This document shows positions 1 to 11,399 of a stretch of 64,000 bases of DNA, in pieces. The DNA comes from Hygrophila difformis (Eukaryota; Streptophyta; Magnoliopsida; Lamiales; Acanthaceae), in the NCBI GenBank assembly GCA_030278955.1, contig JAOANR010000003.1:32441227-32505226 (forward strand), written 5' to 3'. The translations under genes were made by a program, and so were the position numbers. Position 1 is the stretch's first letter. Every line of letters begins with the position of its first letter. The notes beneath the pieces were generated by a model. The model had not been told where the DNA came from. It searched no databases and worked only from the letters and a program-made list of their open reading frames with translations.

Positions 1-99
1 CACAACCCCCAGGTTAGTAATGGTTCAAGAGTATATACAAAAACTATCTATGAGTAAATTAGGAGTGTAATTCTCTTAATAAACGACGCGGCATCCTCT

Positions 100-114
100 C
101 CGGCAACGGCGCCA
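100..114 (-). promoter_or_regulatory. tRNA-Asp-type primer binding site
   Basis: The minus strand reads TGGCGCCGTTGCCGG, the complement of a plant tRNA-Asp 3' end including CCA. This is the primer site of several non-chromovirus Ty3/gypsy groups and differs from the tRNA-Met site of every other element here. LTR sequence would lie to its right on the plus strand; no matching second LTR is in the window. Confidence 0.5.
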
Positions 115-133
115 TGAAACTTTTGACAATTTC

Positions 134-169
134 CCACTATATGAGTATTTTCTGAAAATAATATAGTGG
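134..169. repeat. 36-bp hairpin
   Basis: CCACTATAT and TATTTTC are followed by GAAAATA and ATATAGTGG, giving a two-part perfect stem interrupted by a GAG bulge and a one-base centre. It lies just beyond the tRNA-Asp primer site, in what would be the end of that element's LTR. Confidence 0.5.
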
Positions 170-230
170 ATGTTTGTGTAATACCCCGAGAGAGGGTATG
201 GAAGAATAGCTTAAAAGGATTGAAAAATGT

Positions 231-2675
231 TGTAACACCCCGGATTTTGGTCACCCAGGTCGGGATGTCACCGCCACATCTCCCTAGCGAGATACGGTTT
301 CTCCGGGCTTGCTAAAGAGATGCAAGGCTAGGTATTGCAGAATTTAAAACATTTAAAAAATTTAAAAACCGCCCATACGATATAAGTTCGAAAGTAATAT
401 CATAATGCAGCGGAAAAACAATATCTAAGTATAAGTATTGCAGCGGAAAATGTAAATAGGGCCAACATGGCCAAAATACGGGTTAAACAGGCCCGTTTAT
501 TCTATAGTCTAATGCAAAAATCAAAATATTAAATGTTCCCAAAAATCCCATGCATGTAGTGCTCATGCTCATTCCACATACTCTGTAAGAAAAAGAAATG
601 AAATGGTTTGGTCAACACAACTTGCTGAGTAAGTTAACACATACATAATCGTGGGGTTTCAAAGCCGTTAATTTAATACTTAAATAAAAGCATGCCATTA
701 AATCATAAACACTTTAATTTAATTAATTAAATGACTTGCATATTTTAATTCATGGCTCTAATTAAAAACACATTTAACATAATTTAAAGTAAAAGTCATA
801 ATTAATTTAAATAAAGTATTAAATAATTTAAATAGACCAAAAATAAACATTTTAATTATGCCCATTACACCCAAGATTTAGTATTTCGGTATTTCACGAT
901 TGCATTGCAATCTCGTCAATTTTTGCCGGTAGTCCCGCGGCCGCAACCGTATCTGCCATACCCAGTACCACTCCGGAGCCTCGGGAAACCCATATGGATA
1001 TTCACGAGAGTGTAGGCCATATATATCATGCCGTTTTGGCAATGTATCTCAAATTTTGCGCGGAATCACCATCGTCCATAAAGGCACGAAGTGAATAGTT
1101 AGGGGGCACCCTGCAGAGCATTCACCCCTAATTTTAATCGATCAAGTTTGTAAGGGGATTTTTCAAAATTCTTATTTCATGTGTTTTTATTTCAAGAATT
1201 CCTACTCGTTTGAACCTTAAAGACCAGTTCATCGTTTCTACAAGATTTTCAAGATTTGACTTCGATAAACCGCTGTTTACTCTAAAATTAATTAAAAGTC
1301 AGTTTTAAGTCTGAAAATTCTGAATATTTACCAGTGACTCGAAAACACAGAGACGAACAAGTTTCGTGTTTTAACTTTTTCGATCCAAGTTAAGGAAATA
1401 AGTCAAAAACGTAGATTTCTATCAGGTTACAAATCTGTCCGAAAGTTTCAACAGCAGTTTCAAGATTTCATGATCTACCATAGAAAACGAACTCCAAAAT
1501 GGATGAAATTTTACAGGAAGATACTTGAGACATGTATCTACAAGTTTCATGTTCGACTAAAGTTCTGAATCGGCTTAGATTTATCGTCAAAAACGTCTAC
1601 AAGTTTGGACCTAAGTTCTGTCAAGATTTCAAGATTCAGATTTAGAACAGTTCGGTTCGGGGTCGATTTCAGATATCAAAACATAATGAAAAATTCCGAA
1701 AATTTTACAGAAGATAGATCTATGTCTTAGGAACATTTTTCGCGTTTTAAGTTTTCTCATTTGAACAGTTTTAAGGGTTCGGAAAAATCGTGCAAAAATG
1801 CTGCGCCGTAGAGGATTTCGTTTTGACAGATTTTACATTCTTGGTTTAGATCTTTAGATTAGGTGGATATTAAGTCTCCCAAACCATATAAGTATTAACT
1901 TACTGAATTCGTGATCGTCTCGGCTCGTCGATTCGGAGGCGTGGCTTCCAGTCCACCGTTTATCTCCTCGGTTCGTCGGGTTCTTCGTTCACGACGATGA
2001 AGGACTCCGAATTCGTCCAAAACAGTCCCTCTCTTGGTCTCGTGCCTCCGACGACTCCGGGATTAGGGTTTTCGAACGTATGGAGGGTATGAAGGTTTTG
2101 AAAAGTATTCGGAATAGACTAGGACGACTATTTATAGAGGTAAGGGACCTAGGGGACGTCCAAGGTCGGCCTTAGTGAGTCTTGAGCCGCAACGTGAGCA
2201 ACCGAAGTTGAAAAATCCGGATTCGGGCGAGAGAATCTCGCAACAGCCATTTCTGTCCGTTGGCGCGGGGTTGGCGCGCAGCTAGGGGAAACCCCGCGCG
2301 GCCACCGCGCGGTCCACGCCTGGACTTCGGTCCGGGCGGGTCGTGCGATCCGTCGGGCATTTCATCCTCTCTTTCGGACTTCTATCTCTCTATATTCTCG
2401 GATTCAGATTTCCGAGATATTTTCGGGCTCCTATTTCCTATCTTAATTTTTACTCGGGTCCAGATTTCATGTTGGCCTCGAATTCTCGGGTTCATTGGTG
2501 TCGGGTTTCCGTGTACAATTTATTCGATTAAATTGTCTTTAGTATTGGAACTTTAATTCATTTTTAAATTAAATTTCATTTCCCATTTCCGTTTCTTTTT
2601 ATTTATTTATTGTATTTATTTACTATTTATTTATTTATTTATTTATTTTATGTTGCAAAATTCTCAGGTATTACA
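231..2675 (-). repeat. Element B 3' LTR
   Basis: 2445 bp, running from TGTAACACCCCGG to CAGGTATTACA on the plus strand. It matches the 5' LTR at 25945-28353 along its length with many scattered differences, so B is clearly older than A and C. It has an (ATTT)n tract near the sense start (2590-2650), a GC-rich block (2220-2345), a TATAAATA box on the minus strand (2129-2136), and a GTAAGTTAATAC motif near 1900. A single stem of TTAGGGG pairing with CCCCTAA lies near 1100-1135. The many short ORFs here are antisense or out of context. Confidence 0.9.
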
Positions 2676-2927
2676 GTCTACCCTCCTTAAGAATCAACTT
2701 CGTCCTCGAAGTTGTGTTTCGGCTTTCCTCGTGCTAAGGAATTTTTGTTTGTTTCATTATTTTGTGACTGAACTTAGAATTAAAACTTCTAAGCTGCCTA
2801 CGTACCCTGCGAAGGGATCAAGCCATAACGTAGTTCAAAACAAGTTGAATTTGTTTGTTTGTTTACAAAAATGCACGAAAACATGAAAAAAACACGGTGT
2901 GACATCCTCTCCCCCTTAAGATTACAG
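2676..2927 (-). other. Element B 3' UTR with two polypurine tracts
   Basis: Sense order after the pol stop: an outer polypurine tract CTTAAGGGGGAGAGGA (2905-2920) followed by a decayed LTR-start-like TGTCACACCG, then about 200 bp including the block CCCTGCGAAGGGATC, then the inner tract CTTAAGGAGGGTAGAC (2676-2691) directly before the LTR. D and A have the same double arrangement; C has only the outer tract, and there it directly abuts the LTR. Confidence 0.7.
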
Positions 2928-5900
2928 TTATGTCCCCATAACTGTGTCGGTATCGGCTTGGAACAGTGTCGGGTATCGCTCTCTCATGTCGGATTCTGCA
3001 GTTTCACTTTCATGGTTCGACCAAAGAACCTTAACCATCTTGACGGTTTTATTCCTCGTTACTCGCTCCTTAACGTCTAGAATTCGCACTGAGACTTCTT
3101 CGTAAGTCAGATCGTCATCGAGTTCGATCACTTCCGGCTGAAGTACATGTGTCGGGTCCGGCACATATTTCTTTAGTTGTGAGACATGGAAGACATTATG
3201 AACTCGATCTAATTGTGGCGGTAAAGCCAGTTGGTAGGCCAAATTTCCGACTCGTTCTAGAATTTCGTAAGGTCCTATATATCGAGGACTCAACTTTCCT
3301 CGTTTGCCCAAGCGCATCACCCCCTTCATGGGTGATATCTTTAGCATGACCCTATCTCCCACTTGAAATTCTAGGTCTCTTTGTATCACGTCAGCATAAC
3401 CCTTCTGACGGTCTTGTGCGGCTTTCATTTTCCCTTGGATCACCTTTATTTGTTGAGCCATTTTTTCGACAAGTTGTGGTCCCACTACCACAGACTTATC
3501 GTTTTCTTCCCAGCTCAACGGGCTTCGGCACTTTCGTCCATACAACGCCTCGAAAGGTGCCATGCCAATGCTAGCATGGTAGCTATTGTTATAAGGAAAC
3601 TCAATTAAAGGTAAATGAGTTTACCAATTTCTCTTGAACTCCAACACACATGCTCTCAGCATGTCTTCTAGTGTTTGGATCGTTCTCTCGGTTTGTCCAT
3701 CCGTCATTGGGTGGAATGCGGTGCTCATTTTGATTTGAGTACCGAGAGCTTTTTGTAACTCCGTCCAAAAATGAGAGACAAATCTACCGTCTCTGTCGGA
3801 AATGATGTCATGTGGTACCCCATGTCGTCGTACCACATTATCGACGTAAGCTCGGGCCAATTGGTCCATAGTCCATGTGTCCTTCATTGGGATAAATATG
3901 GCTGTTTTCGTTAGCCTATCCACAATCACCCAAATCTTGTTCACGCCTTTAGGTGATCGTGGTAATCCCAAGACAAAGTCCATTGAGATGCTATCCCACT
4001 TCCAACTTGGAATCTCTAGTGGTTGCATCAGTCCTAAAGGTTTATGTCTCACTGCCTTAACTCTTTGGCAGGTGAGGCAGTTCGCCACGAAGTCTGCTAC
4101 TTCCTTCTTCATTCCCGGCCACCAATAGATCTTCTTCAGATCTTTGTAAAGTTTGTCGCCTCCGGGGTGCACTGAATATGGTGTGTTGTGTCCTTCTTCC
4201 ATCAACCTTTGCTTCAGCTCGGCACACTTCTGGGGCATGCACCATCTCCCCTTGAAGCGAATGCTTCCATCCTCATGGATAGCAAATCCTATTGCCTTAC
4301 CCTCGGCAATATACTCCTTTCTCCGCTCCAATTTCGCGTCGCCCGGTTGGGCGAGTCTAATCTCGTCCAATATTAGAGTTTCTACAATCATCGCGTTGAT
4401 CGTTTCACTCACTGTGCCCGGGTGCACAAGTTCCACATCCAATCTTGCCAAATCCATGTACAATGCCGGCGGAATTACCAACGAGTTTGTCACGTGTTGG
4501 GTTTTCCGGCTTAGGGCATCGGCTACCACATTCGCCTTCCCGTCGTGGTAGGATATCTCCAAATCATAATCCTTAATAAGTTCCAACCACCTTCGCTGTC
4601 TCAGATTCAACTCCTTCTGAGTGAATATATATTTCAAGCTCTTGTGGTCGGTGAACATTCGACACTTTCGCCCGTAAAGATAATGTCTCCATATCCTTAG
4701 AGCGAAAACGACCGCTGCCAACTCCAGGTCATGTGTCGGGTAATTTTCTTCGTGAGGTTTCAGTTGGCGTGATGCGTATGCAACGACCCTCGAGTCTTGC
4801 ATCAAGACACAACCTAAACCTTCCTTCGAAGCATCGCTGTAAACTTCGAAGTCACCATTCTCTGATGGTAGCGTCAATACGGGTGTCGTTGTGAGTCGTT
4901 TCTTCAACTCTTGAAACGCAGCCTCACACGTCTCTGTCCACTCGTATTTTACTCCTTTCTTCAGTAGCTGGGTTAAAGGACGTGCGATTTTCAAAAAATC
5001 CTTCACGAAACGTCTATAGTACCCAGCCAATCTAAGGAAACTTTGTTACGGCAGAAACTTTCGCCGGATCCACTGAGACTCCATCAGCGGATACTATATG
5101 TCCAAGAAATGCTACTTCCTTTAACCAGAAATCGCATTTGGACAACTTGCCATATAGTTGGTTCTTTCGCAAGATCCCTAACGCTTGATGTAAGTGTTGG
5201 GCATGCTCCTCCTCGCTCTTCGAGTAGATCAGGATGTCATCAATGAACACCACGACGCACTGATCTAACAATTCTCGAAACACATTGTTCATGAGGTTCA
5301 TAAACATTGCTAGAGCATTTGTTAACCCGAAGGATAACACTGTGAACTCGTAGTGGCCATATCGAGTTCGAAACGCCGTCTTCGGAATGTCTTTCTCGGC
5401 GATCCTCAACTGGTGATACCCAGATCACAAGTCGATCTTCGAGAATACTGAAGCTTCCTTTAGTTTATCAAACAGATCCTCAATTCTCGGCAATGGGTAC
5501 TTATTCTTAGTCGTCACTTGGTTCAGTCCCAGATAATCTATACAGAGACGTAATCCTCCATCTTTCTTCTTGACGAATAAAACCGGTGCTCCCCAGGGGG
5601 AAGTACTCGGCCTTATGTACCCTTTCCCTAACAGCTCCTCGAGTTAGTCCTTTAACTCCTTCATTTCCAATGGTGCCATCCGAACGGAGCTTTTGAGACA
5701 GGCTCGGTTCCCGGAATGAGATCTATACTGAATTCAAGATCTCGCTCTGGTGGCATGCCCGGAACGTCTTCAGGAAACACGTCCGGGTACTCTCTTACCA
5801 CTGGAATGCTGTCAACCTTGCTCTCTTCCGCCTCAAGGTTGTGAACGTAGCACGCATATAATTTATACCCCTTACGCATCAAGTTACTTAGTTAGAGGGC

Positions 5901-6105
5901 AGTAACGATTTTGTTGCTCCTCTTAGGGGGCTGAGAGTAAAAGATAACTCTCTTTCCCCTACTTTTTGACAGGGTGATCTTTTGCTTCTGGCATTCGATC
6001 ACCGCTTTATACGGGGATAACCAGTCCATCCCCAGTATAATGTCAAAGTCCCTTAAGTTAAATTCTACTAAGTTTGCGAAGAATTCTACGTTCTTGATCA
6101 CTATA
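2928..6105 (-). pseudogene. Element B pol: protease end, RT, RNase H, integrase, chromodomain-like tail (decayed)
   Basis: Reading down from 6105 on the minus strand: end of the protease domain (VILGMDWLS), the linker with [12 protein letters not shown] with the FIDDIL active site (near 5240), RNase H ([11 protein letters not shown]), integrase with its HHCC region, core ISDRDGRF and TDGQTERT, then [10 protein letters not shown] and VLWSNHE near the C-terminus. It is broken by a one-base deletion near 5682 (KAPFGW for KAPYRM), a TAA in the RT linker (near 5645), a TGA near 5425, a loss of about 50 bp around 5031-5045 and a frameshift near 3600. The first half of protease lies beyond element A at 14508 upward. 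It encodes no functional protein. Confidence 0.92.
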
Positions 6106-6110
6106 GGAAT
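6106..6110. repeat. Target site duplication of A, left copy (GGAAT)
   Basis: GGAAT precedes TGTAACACC at 6111 and recurs after TATTACA at 14503-14507. Joining the two sides restores the interrupted codons of B protease ([11 protein letters not shown]), which proves that A inserted into B. Confidence 0.95.
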
Positions 6111-9100
6111 TGTAACACCCCGGATTTGATAACCCAGGCCGGGATGTCACCGTCACACCTCCCTAGCAAGACACGGTTTCTCCGAGCTTGCTAAAGAGAT
6201 GCAAGGCTATGGTTTTTCAGAATTTAAAATATTCAAACAGCCCATTACAATATAATTTAAAAATCATAATATCAAAGTTGCAGCGGAAAGTAATATTTAC
6301 ATATGTATAATGCAGCGGAACTTAAGTATAGGGCCGACATGGCCAAAACACGGGTTAAACAGGCCCGTTCATGCAAGTTGTAATTAAATGTAGGAATTTA
6401 AAAATAGAGTTTTTCCCGAATGTCCCATGTATGCATATGATGATGCTTAATCCTCATACTCTGAAAGAAAAAGGAAAGAAAATATGGTTTGGTCAGCAAA
6501 ACGTGCTGAGTAAGTTAACACCTACTATGATCAAGGGGTTTCAAAATCTTTAATTAGATTTAAGAAAAACATGTGCATACAAGACATGATTTAAATTTTA
6601 TTCATCTAATAATAATTTAATTACATATTTGAAAAGACAAGGATTTCCACAAGATCATAATTTAACACACGTATAAAGAGGTTTAATTAAATAATTAAAT
6701 TTTTACTCCGAGGCATGCATACAAACAACTCATCTATCAATTTAAAATTAATAATTTAATTGTGTACTTGAACATGTATTTAATCCATAATAACAATTTA
6801 ATAAGATATGAAAATTTAAGGACATAATTTTAAATGCATAATTTAAAGACGGGCATAAATAAATAAATACTTAAAAACAATAAATCTTTTATTACCCCGT
6901 TACGTAACCATTTCTCAATATTTTGTATAGCCGGTGATCCGGCGGCCGCAGCCGTGTCGTAAGTATCTTGTATAGCCGGTGATCCGGCGGCCGCAGCAAT
7001 GTCGTATTTCAAGTATTTCATTGGCCGTTTTGGCACAGTTTCTCATAACATTCACCCTCGGCCGTTTTGGCACGAAGCGAAAAGCTAGGGGGCGTTCTAT
7101 TGAGCATTTCCCCCTACGCCGGTCACTCTCGGCCGTTTTGGCACGAAGCGAAAAGCTAGAGGGGCACTCTATCGAGCACTCACCCCCTACATAGGTCACA
7201 CTCGTCCGTCTAGGCGCGATGCGAAAAGCTAGAGGGGCACTCTATCGAGCACTCACCCCCTACATAGCCAAGTATCTCATATGTTTTAATTTAGTGTAAT
7301 GGGATTTTTCAAAAGTATAGATATATCGTATTTCAAGTCTTTGATTGTTTGTTACGAAATTTCAAAATCTCTCGATTTAAAAGTCTCTGGGCGTCACAGT
7401 TTACGCCTTTTTAATTCAAAAATTCATTTCAGGTCCAAAAATTCTGATATTTTCATAGTATATCAAAAACACCCTAACGAACAACTTTCGTGTTTTAACT
7501 TTTTCGAAATAAGTTGAGGAAACATGTCAAAAATCGAGTTCATTGCAAAAATAGTTCACTGTCCAGTTACAGTTTTGACACAGTTTCGAAAATTGACTTT
7601 TTGACATATCAATTGAACACTAAAAATTCTGAAATTTTATATGCACATACTAGACATGATTATCTACAACTTTTATTTAGATTGAAAAGATCAAATCGGA
7701 CTAGAAAATATAGAAACATGCTCATCAAATTCAGATATGTTCACAGTCAGATTTCGAAAAGTCTTATCAAGGCAGTTTATGTTTGATGCGATTTGAAATA
7801 GCAAACATCGACGAAAATGTCTGAAATTTTTACACAACCTAGATTAATGTGTTAGGATTAAAAGTCTAGTTTTGAGTTTTTTGGTTTGAACTCTCGAAAT
7901 AGGGGTTTTGGTTCGATTTCAAACCTGTCACAGTTTCAAGTTTGAATCTCAAGGCAGGTTGGTTCTCGGCCGTTTTCGGACATCAAAATGCAATGAAAAA
8001 TTATGAAAATTTTACATGAACTAAATCTATGTCTTAGGAACGTTTTTCATGTTTTAAGTTTTTCCGTTTGAGCATTTTCAAGGGTTCAAAAAATTCACAC
8101 AATATTGTTGCGCCGAGGGTTTTTTGTGTTGACAGATTTTAGAGTTATTAAATCTACACGTTTGGTTGCATTTTAAGTCACCCAAAACCAAGTAAGTATT
8201 AACTTACAGTGGGGATGATGTCTAAGAGGTCACGGGATCGTCCGGAATCCACGGGATGTCACGAACGAATCTCCTCAAGTCGATTTTCTCTTCCAACATC
8301 CACAATCCGAATCCGAAAGCAAAAGTATAAGGTTAGATCGGATTTTCGGGCATCGAAAACTTAAACAAAAACCTATGGAAGACTTACCAATGATTCAAGG
8401 ACTGTAATCGATGATCTACACTCTTCCTTGGTCGTCGTCGGTCGCCGGAAACTTGTCGGAAGGTCGCCGGAAAGTCGTCGGGTGGGTGTTTTGCTTTTGG
8501 GAGAGTTTGAGAGTGGTGGATAAACTTGGGAGACTGATTATGGGGGTGGAAAATCATCCCCCATCGTCCTAATAGCCTTTCCCCCGTCTGGGATTGGGTT
8601 TCCAAAGTCGGGGGGTCGAAATATGGCAAGAAATCCCCGAAATCGCGCAATTGGCAGCTGCTGTCTTGGTGGCGCGGGGTTGGCGCGGTTTTTAGCCAAA
8701 ACCAGCGCGGAGGGCGCGCGGCCTGGTCTGGGCCGTGCGTCCGGACTGCGCCGTGCGATCCCGTCGGGCCTTTTCTCCTCTCTTTCGGACTTCTGTCCTC
8801 CTACGTTTTCGTGCCCGATTTTTCGGGTCATTCTCGGATCATAAATTCTTATCTTAAATTTATCTCGACTCAAATGAATTTCATGTTTGAAATCTTAAGT
8901 CCGTCGGTCTCGGGTTTGTCGGCTTCCAATTCGTCGTCTTTTGACTCCCGTGCAATAACTTATGTAATTAAATTTCTTCCGTCTTCACGGGTTCTTGGAA
9001 TTAGAATTGTTTTCCTTCTTGAATTTAATTCCAATTATTTTGACTCAATTCATGGAGTGTCTTCGGGCTTCCTTTCCCTCTTTTATTCCATTTTGAATTT

Positions 9101-9233
9101 TGAATCTATCGGCGTTTCATTTCCGAGCAATAATTTATCGTGATAAATTATTTTCTTCTTCTCGGAGATATTTCGACATTGATCGGAATAAATTTTATTC
9201 CTTTGGACGTTGATAAAAATCTGGGGTATTACA
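6111..9233 (-). repeat. Element A 3' LTR
   Basis: 3123 bp, TGTAACACC...GGGGTATTACA on the plus strand. It carries a local tandem array (about 7040-7265) of roughly 68-bp units with the core GAAAAGCTAG followed by a G-run and CCCCCTAC, preceded by two copies of a GCCGGTGATCCGGCGGCC block (6931-6996). A GTAAGTTAATACTTAC inverted motif lies near 8190-8206, and a GC-rich segment at 8670-8760 in the sense-5' part. No protein-coding content is credible. Confidence 0.93.
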
Positions 9234-9690
9234 GTCTACCCCCCTTAAGAATCAACTTCATCCTCGAAGTTGTGTTTCGGCTTTTCTCACGCTAAGAGTT
9301 AGGGTCCTTTTGTTTATTTTATTATTTTGCGATATTGTGTTATTGAATTATTGTTCGATTGTTGATTGTTTGTTGTTTGATTATTGTTTGACTGAACCCA
9401 GAATTGAAATTTCCGAGTTGCCTACGTACCCTGTGAAGGGATCAAGCCATGACGTAGTTCAAAACAATTTTGAATTTGTTTATTCGGGATACAAAATATT
9501 CGGGTTTAAAAATAAATGCTTATGCATTATTACGGGGTATTACATCCTCTCCCCCTTAAGATTACAATTATGTCCCCATAACTGCCTGCACATTATTCCC
9601 ACGAAGGTTCGAGTATCGTCTCCTAGCACATGTATGTCCGCTTCTTTTACCCCATTTAACGTCCCATGAGTCCCCCTTGGTTATTTGTGG
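9234..9690 (-). other. Element A 3' UTR with duplicated polypurine tract / LTR-start signals
   Basis: Sense: about 130 bp after the gag stop, then CTTAAGGGGGAGAGGA (9545-9560) followed at once by TGTAATACCCCG, an intact LTR-start sequence. About 310 bp later comes CTTAAGGGGGGTAGAC (9234-9249) followed by the actual LTR start TGTAATACCCCAG. The stretch between contains the CCCTGTGAAGGGATC block that in element C sits inside the LTR. Confidence 0.75.
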
Positions 9691-10776
9691 CTAGTTAGGT
9701 CCAGCGACCAGATCATCTCTTTTGGTTATATTCTTAATCTGGGTTCGACATTCTTTCATCCGATGTCCACGTCGACCACATCGGAAGCATGTGTCGGGTT
9801 GAAGGCATCCCCTCACCAGATGAGGTTGGTTACAGCTTAGGCATCGAGGTACGTAGCCTTTACGGGTGAAAATTCTTCTATTATTGCCTCCATCGTCGCC
9901 TAGGGCTGGTCCATTTGGGCCTTTGCGAAAGTTATTCCTATCCGAGTCTTTATCAGCTCCGCGGTCCTTACCTCTCTTGCCTTGTGCTTGGGGACCTTGG
10001 CTAGATTCATCTATCGCCTTCCGCTTCAGTCCCTGAACTCGTGCAACCGCTACCGCACGATCATAAACAGCTTGTGGGTCAGAGTAGTGTACCCCCGTGA
10101 TTACTTCCCTAATGGCCAGGTTTAACCCCATCTCAAATTTCTGAGCCTTGTCGGAGTCAGTTGGTACTAGCCTCGTAGCAAATCGTACTAGCTCCTTGAA
10201 TTTGGTGTAGTACTCTTGCACTGTCTGTGCGCCTTGCCTTAGGTTAATGAATTCCTCGTACTTCATCGCTTTGGTGCTTAATGGGTAGAACCTCTCCCTC
10301 AGAGCTTCCCTAAACTCTTCCCAAGTGTAGGCTTTCTCATCTTCCACTAATTTCCTCTGGAGGTTTTGCCACCACTCATCGGCTTCACCTCCTAAGTAGT
10401 AAGTCGCTACATGTATCTTTTCATCATTAGGGCATTTGATAGCGTTTAAGAGTTTATCGAACGTACGGATCCACTCCTCTAGTTTGGCGGGATCTTCTTC
10501 CCCACCATAGTGTGGTGGTTGATAGGGATTTACCAAAGCTAGATAGTTGTTTCGAGCTACTGACGGAGGTATTGCCGCTTGTGCCCTATGCACCTCGGCG
10601 TTTCCTAATACTACGAGTACTTCTTCTACCATCCTTAAACTTTCATCCATGTTGTTGGGAAGATGAGGCGCTCGATCTCCTATGTTCGGAGGAATCTCAT
10701 TGTTGTTAGGTGCGCTTGGGAGGTCAGTGTCAGTGCCGTTTGGACTTACTTTCCTCGGCTTTCTCCTAGGTGCCAT
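9691..10776 (-). CDS. Gag polyprotein of element A (complete, stand-alone)
   Basis: 361 codons with no interruption, starting MAPRRKPRK. This is a retrotransposon capsid/nucleocapsid protein that would form cytoplasmic particles and bind the element RNA. Residues about 100-215 form the capsid core ([54 protein letters not shown]). A basic linker follows. Two zinc knuckles lie near the end: CLSCNQPHLVRGC (312-324, a C2-C3-H4-C variant) and CFRCGRRGHRMKEC (330-343, canonical CCHC). It stops at GPN, the point where other elements here continue into protease, so gag is a separate product. The start matches the MAPRG start of the sister elements and is preceded by TAACAG. An intact ORF in an element without polymerase suggests selection until recently. 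Confidence 0.93.
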   Translation of the reverse strand: MAPRRKPRKVSPNGTDTDLPSAPNNNEIPPNIGDRAPHLPNNMDESLRMVEEVLVVLGNAEVHRAQAAIPPSVARNNYLALVNPYQPPHYGGEEDPAKLEEWIRTFDKLLNAIKCPNDEKIHVATYYLGGEADEWWQNLQRKLVEDEKAYTWEEFREALRERFYPLSTKAMKYEEFINLRQGAQTVQEYYTKFKELVRFATRLVPTDSDKAQKFEMGLNLAIREVITGVHYSDPQAVYDRAVAVARVQGLKRKAIDESSQGPQAQGKRGKDRGADKDSDRNNFRKGPNGPALGDDGGNNRRIFTRKGYVPRCLSCNQPHLVRGCLQPDTCFRCGRRGHRMKECRTQIKNITKRDDLVAGPN

Positions 10777-11399
10777 TTTCTGTTATTAAGCACGCGAAGG
10801 TGAGTTTCTAAGTGATCAAGATCTAGGAGTAAGGCAAAGTTAGTCTCAAGTTAACGCTTCTAAGTCAAGTCTCAAGGTCATGTCGAACACTGGAGTGAGA
10901 AGTTTAGGTATCACATATGATTCACATAAGAGGTTAGTACAAATATTTATGTATGCATATGCATATGTAATCCCCCCCAATAAAAATTTAATGCATGCAT
11001 TTATTTATCCATGGGTTTTAAAAATAAATTTATTCCATGGATAGATTAAAATAAGGATAAAAGGTTTGGGCCACTATATTGGGCCGAAGGAAATAAATTA
11101 TTTGGGCTTTAAGTAAAAAAAAAAGTTATTGGGCCAAAATAATTGGGCCAACATAGTAATTAAATATTGGGCTAAAGATTTGGGCTAAGAAAAATAAATT
11201 TTGGGCTCAAAAGGTTTGGGATTTAAAATAATAAATTTGGGCTAAAAGTTAGGGATTAGAAAAAAAATTTGGGCTCAAAAATGTTAGTTTAAAAATAATA
11301 ATGGATTTTTAAATATAATACTAGTTTAAAAATAATACTCGTAATAGTTTAAAAATAATAATACTAGTTTTAAAAATAGTCCGGGCTCTGACACCACTT
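10777..11399 (-). other. Element A leader, without the coiled-coil ORF
   Basis: Sense 5' leader from primer site to gag ATG. It is rich in TTTAAA-type sequence and repeated GGGCC/GGGCT words (11080-11280). It contains a short poly-pyrimidine run (10971-10979) also seen as a CCCCC run in the leaders of B, C and D. I see no open frame related to the leader ORF of B and C. Confidence 0.7.
11381..11396 (-). promoter_or_regulatory. Element A primer binding site (tRNA-iMet)
   Basis: The minus strand reads TGGTGTCAGAGCCCGG three bases inside the 5' LTR end. It differs from the canonical TGGTATCAGAGC by one base, a transition at position 5. Confidence 0.9.

Larger units (their letters stand above)
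1..230. other. Remnant of an unrelated LTR element at left edge
   Basis: No gene is visible. The stretch holds a primer-site-like motif complementary to the 3' end of tRNA-Asp and a perfect hairpin, both described separately, so it looks like the leader/LTR boundary of a different minus-oriented retroelement that the window edge cuts. It ends at the TG of the 3' LTR of element B. The last five bases (AATGT) are not repeated on the far side of B at 28354. Confidence 0.4.
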
